Part shown: in pieces, positions 8,566-16,585 of the stretch
How the letters are laid out: the number at the start of each line of letters is the position of its first letter
Numbering within the stretch: position 1 is the first letter of the stretch
DNA from: Verrucomicrobiota bacterium
GTDB taxonomy: Bacteria > Chlamydiota > Chlamydiia > Chlamydiales > Rhabdochlamydiaceae
Reading direction: 5' to 3'
Assembly: GCA_018240065.1 (NCBI GenBank)
Contig: JAFEGH010000006.1
Span: forward strand, 1 to 64,000
Length of the DNA stretch: 64,000 bases
Translations under genes and position numbers: made by a program
The notes under the pieces: model-generated
Seen by the model: the letters and a program-made list of their open reading frames with translations, nothing else
What the model was told of the DNA's origin: nothing
The model's database searches: none

Positions 8566-8594
8566 AGCCCGTCGCTTCAGAGACGGGTTTTTTC
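8566..8594 (+). terminator. rho-independent terminator after the 7711 gene
   Basis: AGCCCGTC pairs with GACGGGTT around an eight-base loop and is followed by a T-run, starting seven bases past the stop codon. Confidence 0.8.
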
Positions 8595-8699
8595 TCCATT
8601 TTCTTCTTTTGTTATCGCTTTAATTGCATTTGCGTTTGTTATTTGTTGGTGTTATTAGATGATTATTATTGGTTTAATGTAAATAATTAAACATTTATG

Positions 8700-8728
8700 T
8701 TGACATCGAAACTAATTATAAATATTCT
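8700..8728 (+). promoter_or_regulatory. candidate promoter of the outer-membrane protein gene
   Basis: A perfect TTGACA at 8700-8705 is followed after 17 bases by TATTCT at 8723-8728. It sits about 60 bases before the porin-like gene start and would place a short upstream reading frame (8741) in the leader. Confidence 0.55.
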
Positions 8729-8740
8729 GAGGATAATGAG

Positions 8741-8821
8741 ATGATTAAAAGTAGTGTGTCATTGTTTTATAAGTTAATGGGGGATTTATGCAAGCCAGGT
8801 ATAAGCAAGTGTTGCCGATGA
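8741..8821 (+). CDS. possible 26-aa leader peptide overlapping the porin-like gene start
   Basis: An ATG at 8741 lies seven bases after GAGGA (8729-8733) and opens 26 codons ending in TGA at 8819-8821. It overlaps the first 34 bases of the outer-membrane protein gene in a different frame. Such an arrangement could couple translation of the two, but there is no proof it is translated. Confidence 0.35.
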   Translation: MIKSSVSLFYKLMGDLCKPGISKCCR

Positions 8822-9957
8822 TAGCCTTATCGCTCGCGGCTTTCACAGGACAGCGCTTGAGCGCAGAGGAAATGCAGAATGGCCGGCAGCAATCTGCGCT
8901 TTGCGACTCTGACGCCGTATCTAACGAAGTGGTCCTGAATGAGGCCCAGATCATCGGCGACTCCCAAACCCCCTCTACTTCCATGTCCACGGCCGGCAAA
9001 GGCAATGCGAATACTAAGTGGCGCATGTTCGATCCCAACTCTTTGCGCAACAGCAACGACCTCTGGATCGACGGCGAGATCCTCTTCTGGAAGTCCAACA
9101 TGGGATCGTTAGACTACGGGGTCACGAGTGAAAGCCCCAACCGAATCGACGACGGTCATGTCAAGCATCCTGAGTTTAACTGGGACTGGGGTTTCCGTCT
9201 GGGGCTTGGCTATAAACTCCCGCACGACAAATGGGATATCTTCGTTAACTATACTTATGTGCATGCACGCGCCCACGGCCATGCAGGGGATTCCGACGAT
9301 GTGATTTTCCCAAGATGGGCCAGCGGCGTCAATGCCACTCCCAATGTCCCTTTTTTCGCCAATTCCGCTAAAGCGCACTGGCATGCGAACCTGAACATGG
9401 GCGATGTCGAGCTGGGAAGAACGTGCTTTGTGAGCAAATGGCTCACTATTCGTCCCTTTATCGGCGTGAGAGGCCTGGTCATCGATCAGGAGTACAGCGT
9501 CGAGTACAAAGGAGGCACGATGGCTCCGTTCGATGAAGATAAGGTCCACATGGACACAGATTTCTGGGGAGTCGGTATTCGCATTGGCGCGAATACTTTG
9601 TGGGGTCTTGGAAAGGGGTTTAGCATCTACGGCAACGGGTCCGTATCTTTGCTTTCAGGGGACTTTGATGTCCATGAGCATGAAAAATTGGAAGATGCGG
9701 ACATTCGTCTGATGAACATCGAACGGGATGTCGACAATGTCGTCGTCACCGCCGATCTCGCCCTTGGCCTGCAGTGGGACTACATGTTCTCGAAAGACCG
9801 CTACCACTTCGGAGTGAAGATGGGATGGGAGTTCGATATGTTTTTCGATCAGAACCAACTGTTCAATTTCCTCGGCAGCAATCCCGGCTCGATCAGCTTT
9901 GCCGACGATGACCTTTCTTTCCAGGGTCTGACGCTTGGATTCCGCTTCGACTTCTAG
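8788..9957 (+). CDS. outer-membrane beta-barrel protein, Lpg1974/Legionella MOMP-like family
   Basis: The 389-residue precursor starts with a Sec signal peptide (MIALSLAAFTGQRLSAEE, cleavage probably near residue 27). The mature part has alternating beta-strand patterns and ends in a terminal aromatic residue (GFRFDF), the usual signature of an outer-membrane barrel inserted by BamA. The segment EFNWDWGFRLGLGYKLPHDKWD, followed by NYTYVHARA, resembles the pore-forming Lpg1974 family related to the Legionella major outer-membrane protein, expanded in environmental chlamydiae that lack a classical OmpA. A likely role is a porin or surface protein. GGGGGA precedes ATG 8788. Few cysteines are visible, so disulfide cross-linking as in chlamydial MOMP looks limited. 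Confidence 0.75.
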   Translation: MQARYKQVLPMIALSLAAFTGQRLSAEEMQNGRQQSALCDSDAVSNEVVLNEAQIIGDSQTPSTSMSTAGKGNANTKWRMFDPNSLRNSNDLWIDGEILFWKSNMGSLDYGVTSESPNRIDDGHVKHPEFNWDWGFRLGLGYKLPHDKWDIFVNYTYVHARAHGHAGDSDDVIFPRWASGVNATPNVPFFANSAKAHWHANLNMGDVELGRTCFVSKWLTIRPFIGVRGLVIDQEYSVEYKGGTMAPFDEDKVHMDTDFWGVGIRIGANTLWGLGKGFSIYGNGSVSLLSGDFDVHEHEKLEDADIRLMNIERDVDNVVVTADLALGLQWDYMFSKDRYHFGVKMGWEFDMFFDQNQLFNFLGSNPGSISFADDDLSFQGLTLGFRFDF

Positions 9958-9978
9958 AGGATTTACGCCTGTCACAGC

Positions 9979-10024
9979 AATGCTCTGGCTTAAGGACACC
10001 TTAGACCAGAGCATTTTTGTTTTT
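9979..10024 (+). terminator. rho-independent terminator after the outer-membrane protein gene
   Basis: AATGCTCTGG pairs with CCAGAGCATT; an inner TTAAGG/CCTT stem extends it. A T-rich tract follows. Confidence 0.85.
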
Positions 10025-10197
10025 TTTTATTTGGGAATGGGGTCGAAGACAACGCCCATCCAGGGTGTAAAAACTTGTCGATGAGCAGGTTATGATTTCT
10101 CTCGAGAGGGTCTGGCCAGGGAGTCCCAAGGGATTAAAAAAACAAAGGACATCTGGGGGCCTTTTTGCTAAAATCTGACCCAAAGTTGGGGAGGCCT

Positions 10198-11037
10198 ATG
10201 ACTTGGAAAGAAGTGGAGCATATTTTCAATCGCGCGCTGAAGTTCACCTTTTCCCGAAAAAAGCTGTTGTTCACCGTGCCGATTTTGATTTTCTGCGGAC
10301 TGATCACCGTCTGTTTCCGGGCGCTTGGGGCCAAGACTGGCGATTGGCTTTCGATCAGCATGACATTCCTTCCCATCTTCTTGAGCTCAGCAGTCCTTCT
10401 GGCCGCAGGGATCATTCTTACCCGCATCTACCATCATGAGGTCAAAGGGCTTCCCGTCAGTTACAGAAAGACGCTCGGGATTTCCAAAGACCTGATGGTC
10501 GAGGTGGCCTACTTGTCCGTCCCGATGGTCCTCGTCTATCTGGTCCTCTGGACTTTGCTGGGCATCTTTTATCTGCTCAAAGAGATCCCGATGATCGGCG
10601 AGATCCTGGGAATCATCCTCTCCTTCGGACCCTTTTTATTATTGCTCGGATCGTTTGCCTTGAGCCTGCTGAGCCTGGCGATCCTCTTTTTCGTCACTCC
10701 GTCGGTGGCCTTTAAATCCTCGGTGCAGTTCGAGGTTTTGCAAGGGGTGTTGAGGCGGCTGCAGTTCAGCCCCTTTTCCAACCTCGCCCTGATGGTCCTG
10801 GGTCTTGTGCCTCTGGTCCTTGTGACGGGCATGATGACGCTTGCCGCTATTGTGACGGGCAAGAGTTATGTCGCGGCGGAGCATCCCATCGCCATCGGCA
10901 TGGAATGGTTTTTCATCATGCTCCCTTTTAGCGCTCTCTTGACCCCCGCTGTCATCTTCTTTTTCAACTTTGCAGCGGAAGCGCATGTGCTGATGATCAA
11001 AAAACAGAAAGAGTCCCCATGCGAATCGCCATCATAG
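10198..11037 (+). CDS. multi-pass membrane protein of unknown function (279 aa)
   Basis: Five or six hydrophobic segments are visible (LFTVPILIFCGLITV; FLPIFLSSAVLLAAGIIL; VPMVLVYLVLWTLLGIFYLL; ILSFGPFLLLLGSFAL; LALMVLGLVPLVLVTGMMT; FFIMLPFSALLTPAVIFFF). I chose ATG 10198 because GGGGAGG lies just before it; an in-frame TTG at 10165 would add 11 residues. The 3' end overlaps the FAD oxidoreductase gene by 19 bases, so the two are probably co-transcribed. No catalytic motif stands out and I do not recognise the family. Confidence 0.75.
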   Translation: MTWKEVEHIFNRALKFTFSRKKLLFTVPILIFCGLITVCFRALGAKTGDWLSISMTFLPIFLSSAVLLAAGIILTRIYHHEVKGLPVSYRKTLGISKDLMVEVAYLSVPMVLVYLVLWTLLGIFYLLKEIPMIGEILGIILSFGPFLLLLGSFALSLLSLAILFFVTPSVAFKSSVQFEVLQGVLRRLQFSPFSNLALMVLGLVPLVLVTGMMTLAAIVTGKSYVAAEHPIAIGMEWFFIMLPFSALLTPAVIFFFNFAAEAHVLMIKKQKESPCESPS

Positions 11038-12014
11038 GAGCCGGTTTTTCCGGACTTAGCTCAGCATGGCACTTGTTGCAAAGCGCAGATTGCGAAGTGA
11101 CTCTCTTCGATCCCTCCGGGATCGGCGGGGGAGCGTCTGGAATCGCGGCCGGGCTGCTGCATCCTTATGTCGGAGAAGAGGGAAAGCGGAGCCTCCTGGC
11201 GAAGGAAGGGATCGAATCTACCAGAGAGCTGATTGCGATTGCTGAAAAGAAACTCGGAAAAAAGGTCGCCCGGCAAAACGGGATTGTCCGCCATGTCCTG
11301 GACGATGAACTCAAAGAGCTGTTCCTTTCCCACGCACAAAAGTTCGGCGACGTCAGACAGATTGAAGAGAAATTGTTTTTAATCGAATCGGGGATGACAG
11401 TCGACTGCCCGAGCTATCTCGAGGGACTTTGGCAAGCTGTGGCTGCAAGGGGAGGGAAGCTGGTGTTGAGTGAAGTGGAGGACTTAAGTTCGCTTCAGGG
11501 GTTCGATCACATCATCGTGGCTGCAGGGGCTGGCATCGCCAAATTTGCTGAGCTGAAGTCTCTTCGCTATTCGATTTTGAAGGGGCAGGTGCTGATTTGC
11601 CGCGCGCCTAAGGCAGTGGAGCTGCCTGAGAACAGTTCGATCGGAAAAGGCTATGTGGCTTTGCCCTCTGATGATAGGGTCTGCCATATCGGGTCGACGT
11701 ATGAAAGAGGGGAGAAGAACCCGGCGCCCGATCAGGCTCTGGCCATGAGTACCCTGTTTCCGAAAATCCGCCAGTTTTTCCCTGCAGTGGAAGATCTGGA
11801 GGTGATCGGCTGCAAGGCTGCGATGCGGGTGATCCGCTCGGGGCACTATTTCCCGATTGCCGCCAAAATCAAAGAGGGCCTGTGGGTCCTTACTGGGATG
11901 GGATCGAGAGGGCTGCTCTATCATGCCTTTTTGGGAAGGCTGCTTTCCGAAGCGATTTTGACAGGGGACGACAGCGCTCTTTCCTTTCTTTCCAATAACA
12001 AGACAGTGAATTAA
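11019..12014 (+). CDS. FAD-dependent oxidoreductase, DAO family (MnmC C-domain-like)
   Basis: The 331-residue protein begins with the dinucleotide-binding motif IIGAGFSGLSSAW and continues with GGGASGIAAGLLHPY, as in D-amino-acid-oxidase-fold enzymes. The C-terminal AAMRVIRSGHYFPIA and GLWVLTGMGSRGLLYH resemble the FAD domain of MnmC, which in some bacteria stands alone and removes the carboxymethyl group of cmnm5U in tRNA wobble positions. A glycine/sarcosine-type oxidase is the alternative. The start lies inside the preceding membrane-protein gene. The MBL hydrolase gene follows after 35 bases. Confidence 0.7.
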   Translation: MRIAIIGAGFSGLSSAWHLLQSADCEVTLFDPSGIGGGASGIAAGLLHPYVGEEGKRSLLAKEGIESTRELIAIAEKKLGKKVARQNGIVRHVLDDELKELFLSHAQKFGDVRQIEEKLFLIESGMTVDCPSYLEGLWQAVAARGGKLVLSEVEDLSSLQGFDHIIVAAGAGIAKFAELKSLRYSILKGQVLICRAPKAVELPENSSIGKGYVALPSDDRVCHIGSTYERGEKNPAPDQALAMSTLFPKIRQFFPAVEDLEVIGCKAAMRVIRSGHYFPIAAKIKEGLWVLTGMGSRGLLYHAFLGRLLSEAILTGDDSALSFLSNNKTVN

Positions 12015-12049
12015 CATTATTTTTCATCGCAATTTGTAAGGGGCTTGGG

Positions 12050-12850
12050 ATGCAAGGGAAATTTCTATTCTTGGGGACAGGGGGATCTTCAGGGGTTCCT
12101 ATGATCGGCTGTCAGTGCGAAGTATGCACCTCTTCTTCCCCCTACAACAAACGGATGCGATCGGCAGGGCTGATCCGTATCAAGGACAAGAGCTTCCTCA
12201 TCGACGTGGGGCCCGATTTTCGCGTGCAGGCGCTCAATCACAACATCAAACACCTGACGGGGGTGCTGCTGACCCATGCCCACGCCGACCATATCGCCGG
12301 CATGGATGACCTTAGGTCTTACTACTTCATGGAAAAGAAGAAGCTACCCTGCGTCCTCTCACAGGAGACCTTCGACGAGGTCAAGGTCCGCTACCATTAC
12401 ATGCTCACCCCGCTCTCCCCCGGCAAAAGCGTCTCGGCCCAAATCGACTTTCAGATCCTGCCCGACGATTTTGGCACCTATGAGCTCGGCGGAGTGACCT
12501 TTCAGTATTTTTCCTATTATCAAACCGGGATGAAGGTGACAGGCTTTCGATTCGGCAACATCGCCTATGTCTCCGACATCCGGGAGTTCACAGACCAGGT
12601 CGTCGATGCGCTTCAGGGCGTCGACATCCTGGTCCTTAGCGCGCTGAGGCATACCCCCACAAAAATGCATTTCAGCATTGATGAGGCGATCGCCTTTTCC
12701 CGCCGCACGTTTGCCAAAAAGACCTATCTTACCCATATCGCCCACGACCTTGAGTATGCGACAACTAACGCGATCCTTCCTCCCGACGTGCGCATGAGCT
12801 ACGATGGGATGGAAATTCCGATTGAAATCTCTGATAAGGACATCCAATGA
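12050..12850 (+). CDS. MBL-fold metallo-hydrolase (PhnP-like)
   Basis: A 266-residue metallo-beta-lactamase-fold protein with the zinc motif THAHADH at 75-81 (H76, H78, D80, H81). The N-terminal LGTGGSSGVPMIGCQCEVC matches the start of PhnP-like phosphodiesterases, which carry paired cysteines after the GTG-S-GVP segment. Later metal ligands appear in YVSDI and LTHIAHD. It probably hydrolyses a cyclic or linear phosphodiester; no phn pathway genes are nearby. The last four bases (ATGA) overlap the start of hflX, which indicates translational coupling. Confidence 0.82.
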   Translation: MQGKFLFLGTGGSSGVPMIGCQCEVCTSSSPYNKRMRSAGLIRIKDKSFLIDVGPDFRVQALNHNIKHLTGVLLTHAHADHIAGMDDLRSYYFMEKKKLPCVLSQETFDEVKVRYHYMLTPLSPGKSVSAQIDFQILPDDFGTYELGGVTFQYFSYYQTGMKVTGFRFGNIAYVSDIREFTDQVVDALQGVDILVLSALRHTPTKMHFSIDEAIAFSRRTFAKKTYLTHIAHDLEYATTNAILPPDVRMSYDGMEIPIEISDKDIQ

Positions 12851-14157
12851 AACAAGAGAAAGCTCCTGAGCAGCACATGCAGCCCTTCGAGCTCAGAGCG
12901 CTGAAAAACGCACTGCTTGTCGGCGCTTACCGCTCAGGCACCGAGAAAGAGCTTTGCGACGACTACTTGACCGAGCTGGAGAGGCTCTGCGAGACCTATG
13001 GCTTGACAGCGATCGCAAAAATTTCCTGTCCGATCAAAAAGATCGAGGCGAGCGCCTATCTTGGAGAGGGCAAGCTCGAGGAGTTGAAAAAGGCCGCCGA
13101 CGATCTGAAAGCAGACGTCATCATCTTCGACGATGAGATCTCGCCGCATCAACAGCGCAACCTCGAGAAGATTTTCTTTCGCCCCGTGATTGACAGGACG
13201 GAGCTCATCATCGAAGTGTTCGCCCAGCGAGCGCAGACACGGGAAGCGCGCCTGCAAATCGAACTTGCCAAGGTCAAATACCAATTCCCCCGATTAAGAA
13301 GGATGTGGACCCATCTTTCCCGCCAGACTGCCACTGCCGGCGCCGGCGCGCATACCAAAGGAGAAGGGGAGAAACAGATCGAGATCGACCGCCGCCTTCT
13401 GCGCCGCCAGCTCGACCGATTGAATACCGAACTCGAACAGGTCGCCGAGCAGCGCCAAACGCAGCGCAGCCTGCGCCTGCGCACCGGGATCCCGACATTT
13501 GCCATCGTCGGCTATACCAACGCTGGCAAATCCACCCTTCTCAAGGCCCTCACACAGGCCGATGTCCTCGTCGAAGATAAACTCTTTGCGACACTCGACA
13601 CCACCACCCGCAAGTTCACCCTTCCCAATCGACAGGAGATCCTGCTCATCGACACCGTTGGGTTTATCCGGAAAATTCCACATACGTTAGTGGCGGCTTT
13701 TAAGAGCACATTGGAAGAAGCAGTGCACACTGATATTCTCCTGCATTTGGTCGACGTCAGCCATCCCAAAGCCGAGGAGCAGGCGGAATCTACGATGGCC
13801 GTCCTGAAAGAACTGGGCGCAGAGGAGCATCCGATCATCACCGTGCTCAACAAGATCGACCAATGCGAAAATCCCGTGATCCTCTCTAAATTCCGCGTCA
13901 AATATCCCAAGACGGTGGCGATCTCGGCCGTGAGCGGCACAGGTTTTGACGACCTGATGGAGATCATGATGAAGGAGATCTCCCTGCTTCGCAAAGTAGT
14001 CAGCTGCCGCATCCCGCAAAGCCATTACGGGCTGGTGAGCGAACTGATGCGCGAAGGAAGGGTCATCAGCTGCGAGTATGAGGAGAACGATATCCTCATC
14101 AAGCTGGAAATACCCGGCCGTTTAGAATACAAAGTACAGCCCTTTTTGATTGGTTGA
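12847..14157 (+). CDS. hflX: ribosome-associated GTPase HflX
   Basis: HflX splits or rescues stalled 70S ribosomes in a GTP-dependent manner. The 436-residue protein has the HflX N-terminal nucleotide-binding domain, the glycine-rich linker (GAGAHTKGEGEKQIEIDRR) and the G domain with G1 GYTNAGKS at 222-229, G3 DTVG and G4 NKID. Length is normal for the family. Coupled by a 4-base overlap to the MBL hydrolase gene; radC follows 25 bases downstream. Confidence 0.95.
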   Translation: MKQEKAPEQHMQPFELRALKNALLVGAYRSGTEKELCDDYLTELERLCETYGLTAIAKISCPIKKIEASAYLGEGKLEELKKAADDLKADVIIFDDEISPHQQRNLEKIFFRPVIDRTELIIEVFAQRAQTREARLQIELAKVKYQFPRLRRMWTHLSRQTATAGAGAHTKGEGEKQIEIDRRLLRRQLDRLNTELEQVAEQRQTQRSLRLRTGIPTFAIVGYTNAGKSTLLKALTQADVLVEDKLFATLDTTTRKFTLPNRQEILLIDTVGFIRKIPHTLVAAFKSTLEEAVHTDILLHLVDVSHPKAEEQAESTMAVLKELGAEEHPIITVLNKIDQCENPVILSKFRVKYPKTVAISAVSGTGFDDLMEIMMKEISLLRKVVSCRIPQSHYGLVSELMREGRVISCEYEENDILIKLEIPGRLEYKVQPFLIG

Positions 14158-14182
14158 TGTCTTAAAGTCTTAGGGGGACTTG

Positions 14183-14893
14183 ATGGCCCTGCTTTGTGGA
14201 ATGAAAGCGCTGCCCGCTGAAGAGCGCCCGCGCGAAAGACTGCTCCGCGATGGAGTGGACGCCCTGTCCCTCTCCGAACTGATCGCGATCGTGCTTGGAA
14301 GCGGAACGCATGGAAAGTCGGTGCTCGATCTTTCCCAGGAGCTCCTGGAGCGATTCGGCGGCCTTGAAAAGCTGCTCGACGCCTCAGTTGTGGAACTGAT
14401 GCAGATCAAAGGGATCGGCAGGGCCAAAGCGATCCAGCTCAAGGCCGTGTTCGGCATCGTTCTAAAATGCAGAAAACCTCTCTCTTCCCGAAAATATCCG
14501 ATCGCCTCCGCGCGCGCGGCCTATGAGCTGGCGCAAGGAGAGATCGCCCACATTCCTCAGGAAGTTCTGCTGGTGATCCTGCGGGACGTCCGCGGCAATC
14601 TTCTGCATTTCGAACAAGTCTCGATAGGGACGCTGTCTCAGGTTCTCGCGCATCCGCGCGAAATCTTCTACCCTGCAGTCCGCTACAAGGCGCACAGCAT
14701 GATCATCGCGCACAACCATCCTAGCGGTGATCCGACGCCTTCAAGATCTGATCTGGAGTTGACCCGCACGCTGCTCGAGGCCTCGCGCGTGATGTCGATC
14801 GGACTGGACGACCATCTGATCGTCTGTCAGGACCGCTTTATTTCCTTAAGGGAGATGGGGTGCTTGCCTTTCGTGAACTCGAACAGATACTGA
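14183..14893 (+). CDS. radC: RadC/JAMM-domain protein
   Basis: A 236-residue RadC-family protein: an N-terminal helix-hairpin-helix-like part (LMQIKGIGRAKAIQLKA) and a C-terminal JAMM/MPN+ domain with HNHPSGDPTPSRSD, the metal-binding H-x-H-x(10)-D. Despite the name, the DNA-repair role of RadC proteins is not established. ATG 14183 is preferred over TTG 14180 because AGGGGG lies five bases before it. Its last 48 bases overlap the 3' end of the convergent marC gene, which is more than usual. Confidence 0.9.
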   Translation: MALLCGMKALPAEERPRERLLRDGVDALSLSELIAIVLGSGTHGKSVLDLSQELLERFGGLEKLLDASVVELMQIKGIGRAKAIQLKAVFGIVLKCRKPLSSRKYPIASARAAYELAQGEIAHIPQEVLLVILRDVRGNLLHFEQVSIGTLSQVLAHPREIFYPAVRYKAHSMIIAHNHPSGDPTPSRSDLELTRTLLEASRVMSIGLDDHLIVCQDRFISLREMGCLPFVNSNRY

Positions 14894-15505
14894 GGGCTCC
14901 TGGTGGGGGATATGCAGCGCTTCCTGCAAAAGGTGGGTGACGCCAGTGCAGATCATTTGCACGGCGATCAGTGAGATCAGCATTCCCCCAAGCTTCTGAC
15001 ATGCCAGCAACCCTTTCTGTCCCAGGAAGTATTTGATGTTTGAAGAGAGCAGCAGAATGATGAAAGAGGGAATCCAGGCGAGCAGGATGATCGACGAGGT
15101 CAGCCAGACATTGTGCAGTTGTTCTGAGTAGACCATGACGGTCGCGATAGCGCCGGGACCCGCGACAATCGGCGTTGCCAAAGGGACGATCATCGGCTCC
15201 GACCTTTTCAGCTCGACATTGTCGTTCGAGCGGGGAAAGATCATCCCAAGCGCGATAATGAAAAGCAGCGTTCCTCCGGCCACCCCCAATACGGGCTGCG
15301 AGATGCCCAGCAACTTCAGGGCATCGTCGCCGAAGAAATTAAATAAAAACAATATTCCTAGAGCAATCAATAGTTCTCTGAGGATGATCCGACGTTGTTT
15401 CTTCACTTCGAATCTGCCCAAAAGTCCAACGAACAGAGGAATGTTTCCCAGGGAATTGAGAACAAAGAAAAGGGACAGGGTCATGGCGAAAATCGACGTG
15501 GCCAT
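14846..15505 (-). CDS. MarC-family integral membrane protein
   Basis: A 219-residue protein with six hydrophobic segments, starting MATSIFAMTLSLFFVLNSLGNIP. The N-G-P/N-S-L-G-N-I-P start and the central GPGAIATVMVY motif are hallmarks of the MarC (UPF0056) family, whose function is unknown; an early link to multiple antibiotic resistance was not upheld. The final 20 or so residues (polar, Arg/His/Pro-rich) are encoded within the radC overlap and may be a late extension. Confidence 0.88.
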   Translation of the reverse strand: MATSIFAMTLSLFFVLNSLGNIPLFVGLLGRFEVKKQRRIILRELLIALGILFLFNFFGDDALKLLGISQPVLGVAGGTLLFIIALGMIFPRSNDNVELKRSEPMIVPLATPIVAGPGAIATVMVYSEQLHNVWLTSSIILLAWIPSFIILLLSSNIKYFLGQKGLLACQKLGGMLISLIAVQMICTGVTHLLQEALHIPHQEPSVSVRVHERQAPHLP

Positions 15506-15650
15506 ATAGATATACCTCTAAAATCCGGATTCTATGAGGCCTCTCAATTTTCCAAAAGGGGGAAATATGCCGACCGTGAGTGAAACGACAGTTCGATGGA
15601 AATTTGGATTCTTCTGTGATTTTATCGTAAATGAAAAAAACAGGTTTTTA

Positions 15651-16517
15651 TCATAGGGAAATCCACACTTCCAGGTGCCCAAGGGCAGAGATGTCAGTTA
15701 CCTGGTTGTTGGAAAGGTTAAGTTTGCATAGCTGAACCAGGTTCCCAAGGGTCGAGACGTCAGTTATCTGGTTGTTGGAAAGGTTAAGTTTGCATAGCTG
15801 AACCAGGTTCCCAAGGGCCGAGACGTCAGTTATTTGGTTGTCATAAAGGTTAAGTTCTTCTAGCCGAGCGAGGATCCCAAGGCCCGCGACGTCAGTTATC
15901 TTGTTGCTGGAAAGGTTAAGCCTGCTTAACTGAGTGAGGTTCCCAAGTACTGCGATGTCAGTAATCTGGTTATGAGATAGGTTAAGCCTCGCTAGCTGGG
16001 TAAAGTTCTCAAGCGCTGAAACGTCTGTTATCTGGTTGTTAGAAAGGTTAAGCTGCCGTAGCTGCGTATATTTTGTGATTTGGGGAGGGATCGCTTTTAA
16101 TCCAAGATTTGAAAGATCAAGAGCGACAATAGAATTTAATAGATCGGCGTTGGCCGGGTCATCGTACCATGCCTTAATCTCGGCTAAGGTTTGTGGACCA
16201 GGATTTTCATTAAAATCACCATCGCTTGATAGAGTGTCCCATATCTTTAGAAGGGCGTCGTCTTCAAGCGCCTGCTGGACTTGTTGTGTCATTCCAGATT
16301 GATGCGATGTGACATGCGTATAAACACAGACCCTTGACCATAGGACGCCATTTGTCGCAGCTTCCAGCGGGGTTTCGCCTGTGGCTACAAAGTTCCCTAT
16401 ATGCTCTAGTACATTGCGGGGCACTTTCAAAAGTTCTCCGTCAAGAGCGTCTTCATCCTGAGGTCTATATTGACTGTCCGGTCGGGGGCTTATGGCTTCG
16501 CATTGTTTGATTGACAT
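15651..16517 (-). CDS. leucine-rich-repeat protein with F-box-like N-terminus, shorter paralog
   Basis: The 288-residue protein has a polar leader, an N-terminal helical part at about 28-75 (LKVPRNVLEHIGNFVA... SRVCVYTHV) that loosely fits an F-box (Leu-Pro, hydrophobics at regular spacing, then a VC core), a linker, and from about 125 seven internalin-type 22-residue LRRs (consensus LxxLxxLNLSNNQITDVSALGN). It ends abruptly within the last repeat (LEVWISL), whereas its paralog next door has a further 150-residue C-terminal domain, so this copy looks truncated. Two adjacent repeats are nearly identical at DNA level. No Sec signal. Likely a type III-secreted or cytosolic protein-binding effector; this is inference. 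Confidence 0.72.
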   Translation of the reverse strand: MSIKQCEAISPRPDSQYRPQDEDALDGELLKVPRNVLEHIGNFVATGETPLEAATNGVLWSRVCVYTHVTSHQSGMTQQVQQALEDDALLKIWDTLSSDGDFNENPGPQTLAEIKAWYDDPANADLLNSIVALDLSNLGLKAIPPQITKYTQLRQLNLSNNQITDVSALENFTQLARLNLSHNQITDIAVLGNLTQLSRLNLSSNKITDVAGLGILARLEELNLYDNQITDVSALGNLVQLCKLNLSNNQITDVSTLGNLVQLCKLNLSNNQVTDISALGHLEVWISL

Positions 16518-16585
16518 TTGTTACCTATGGTCTATTCACTTTTTTTATTCATATCGGTTTTTAGAAACGCCGTTAAATTGTTGTT

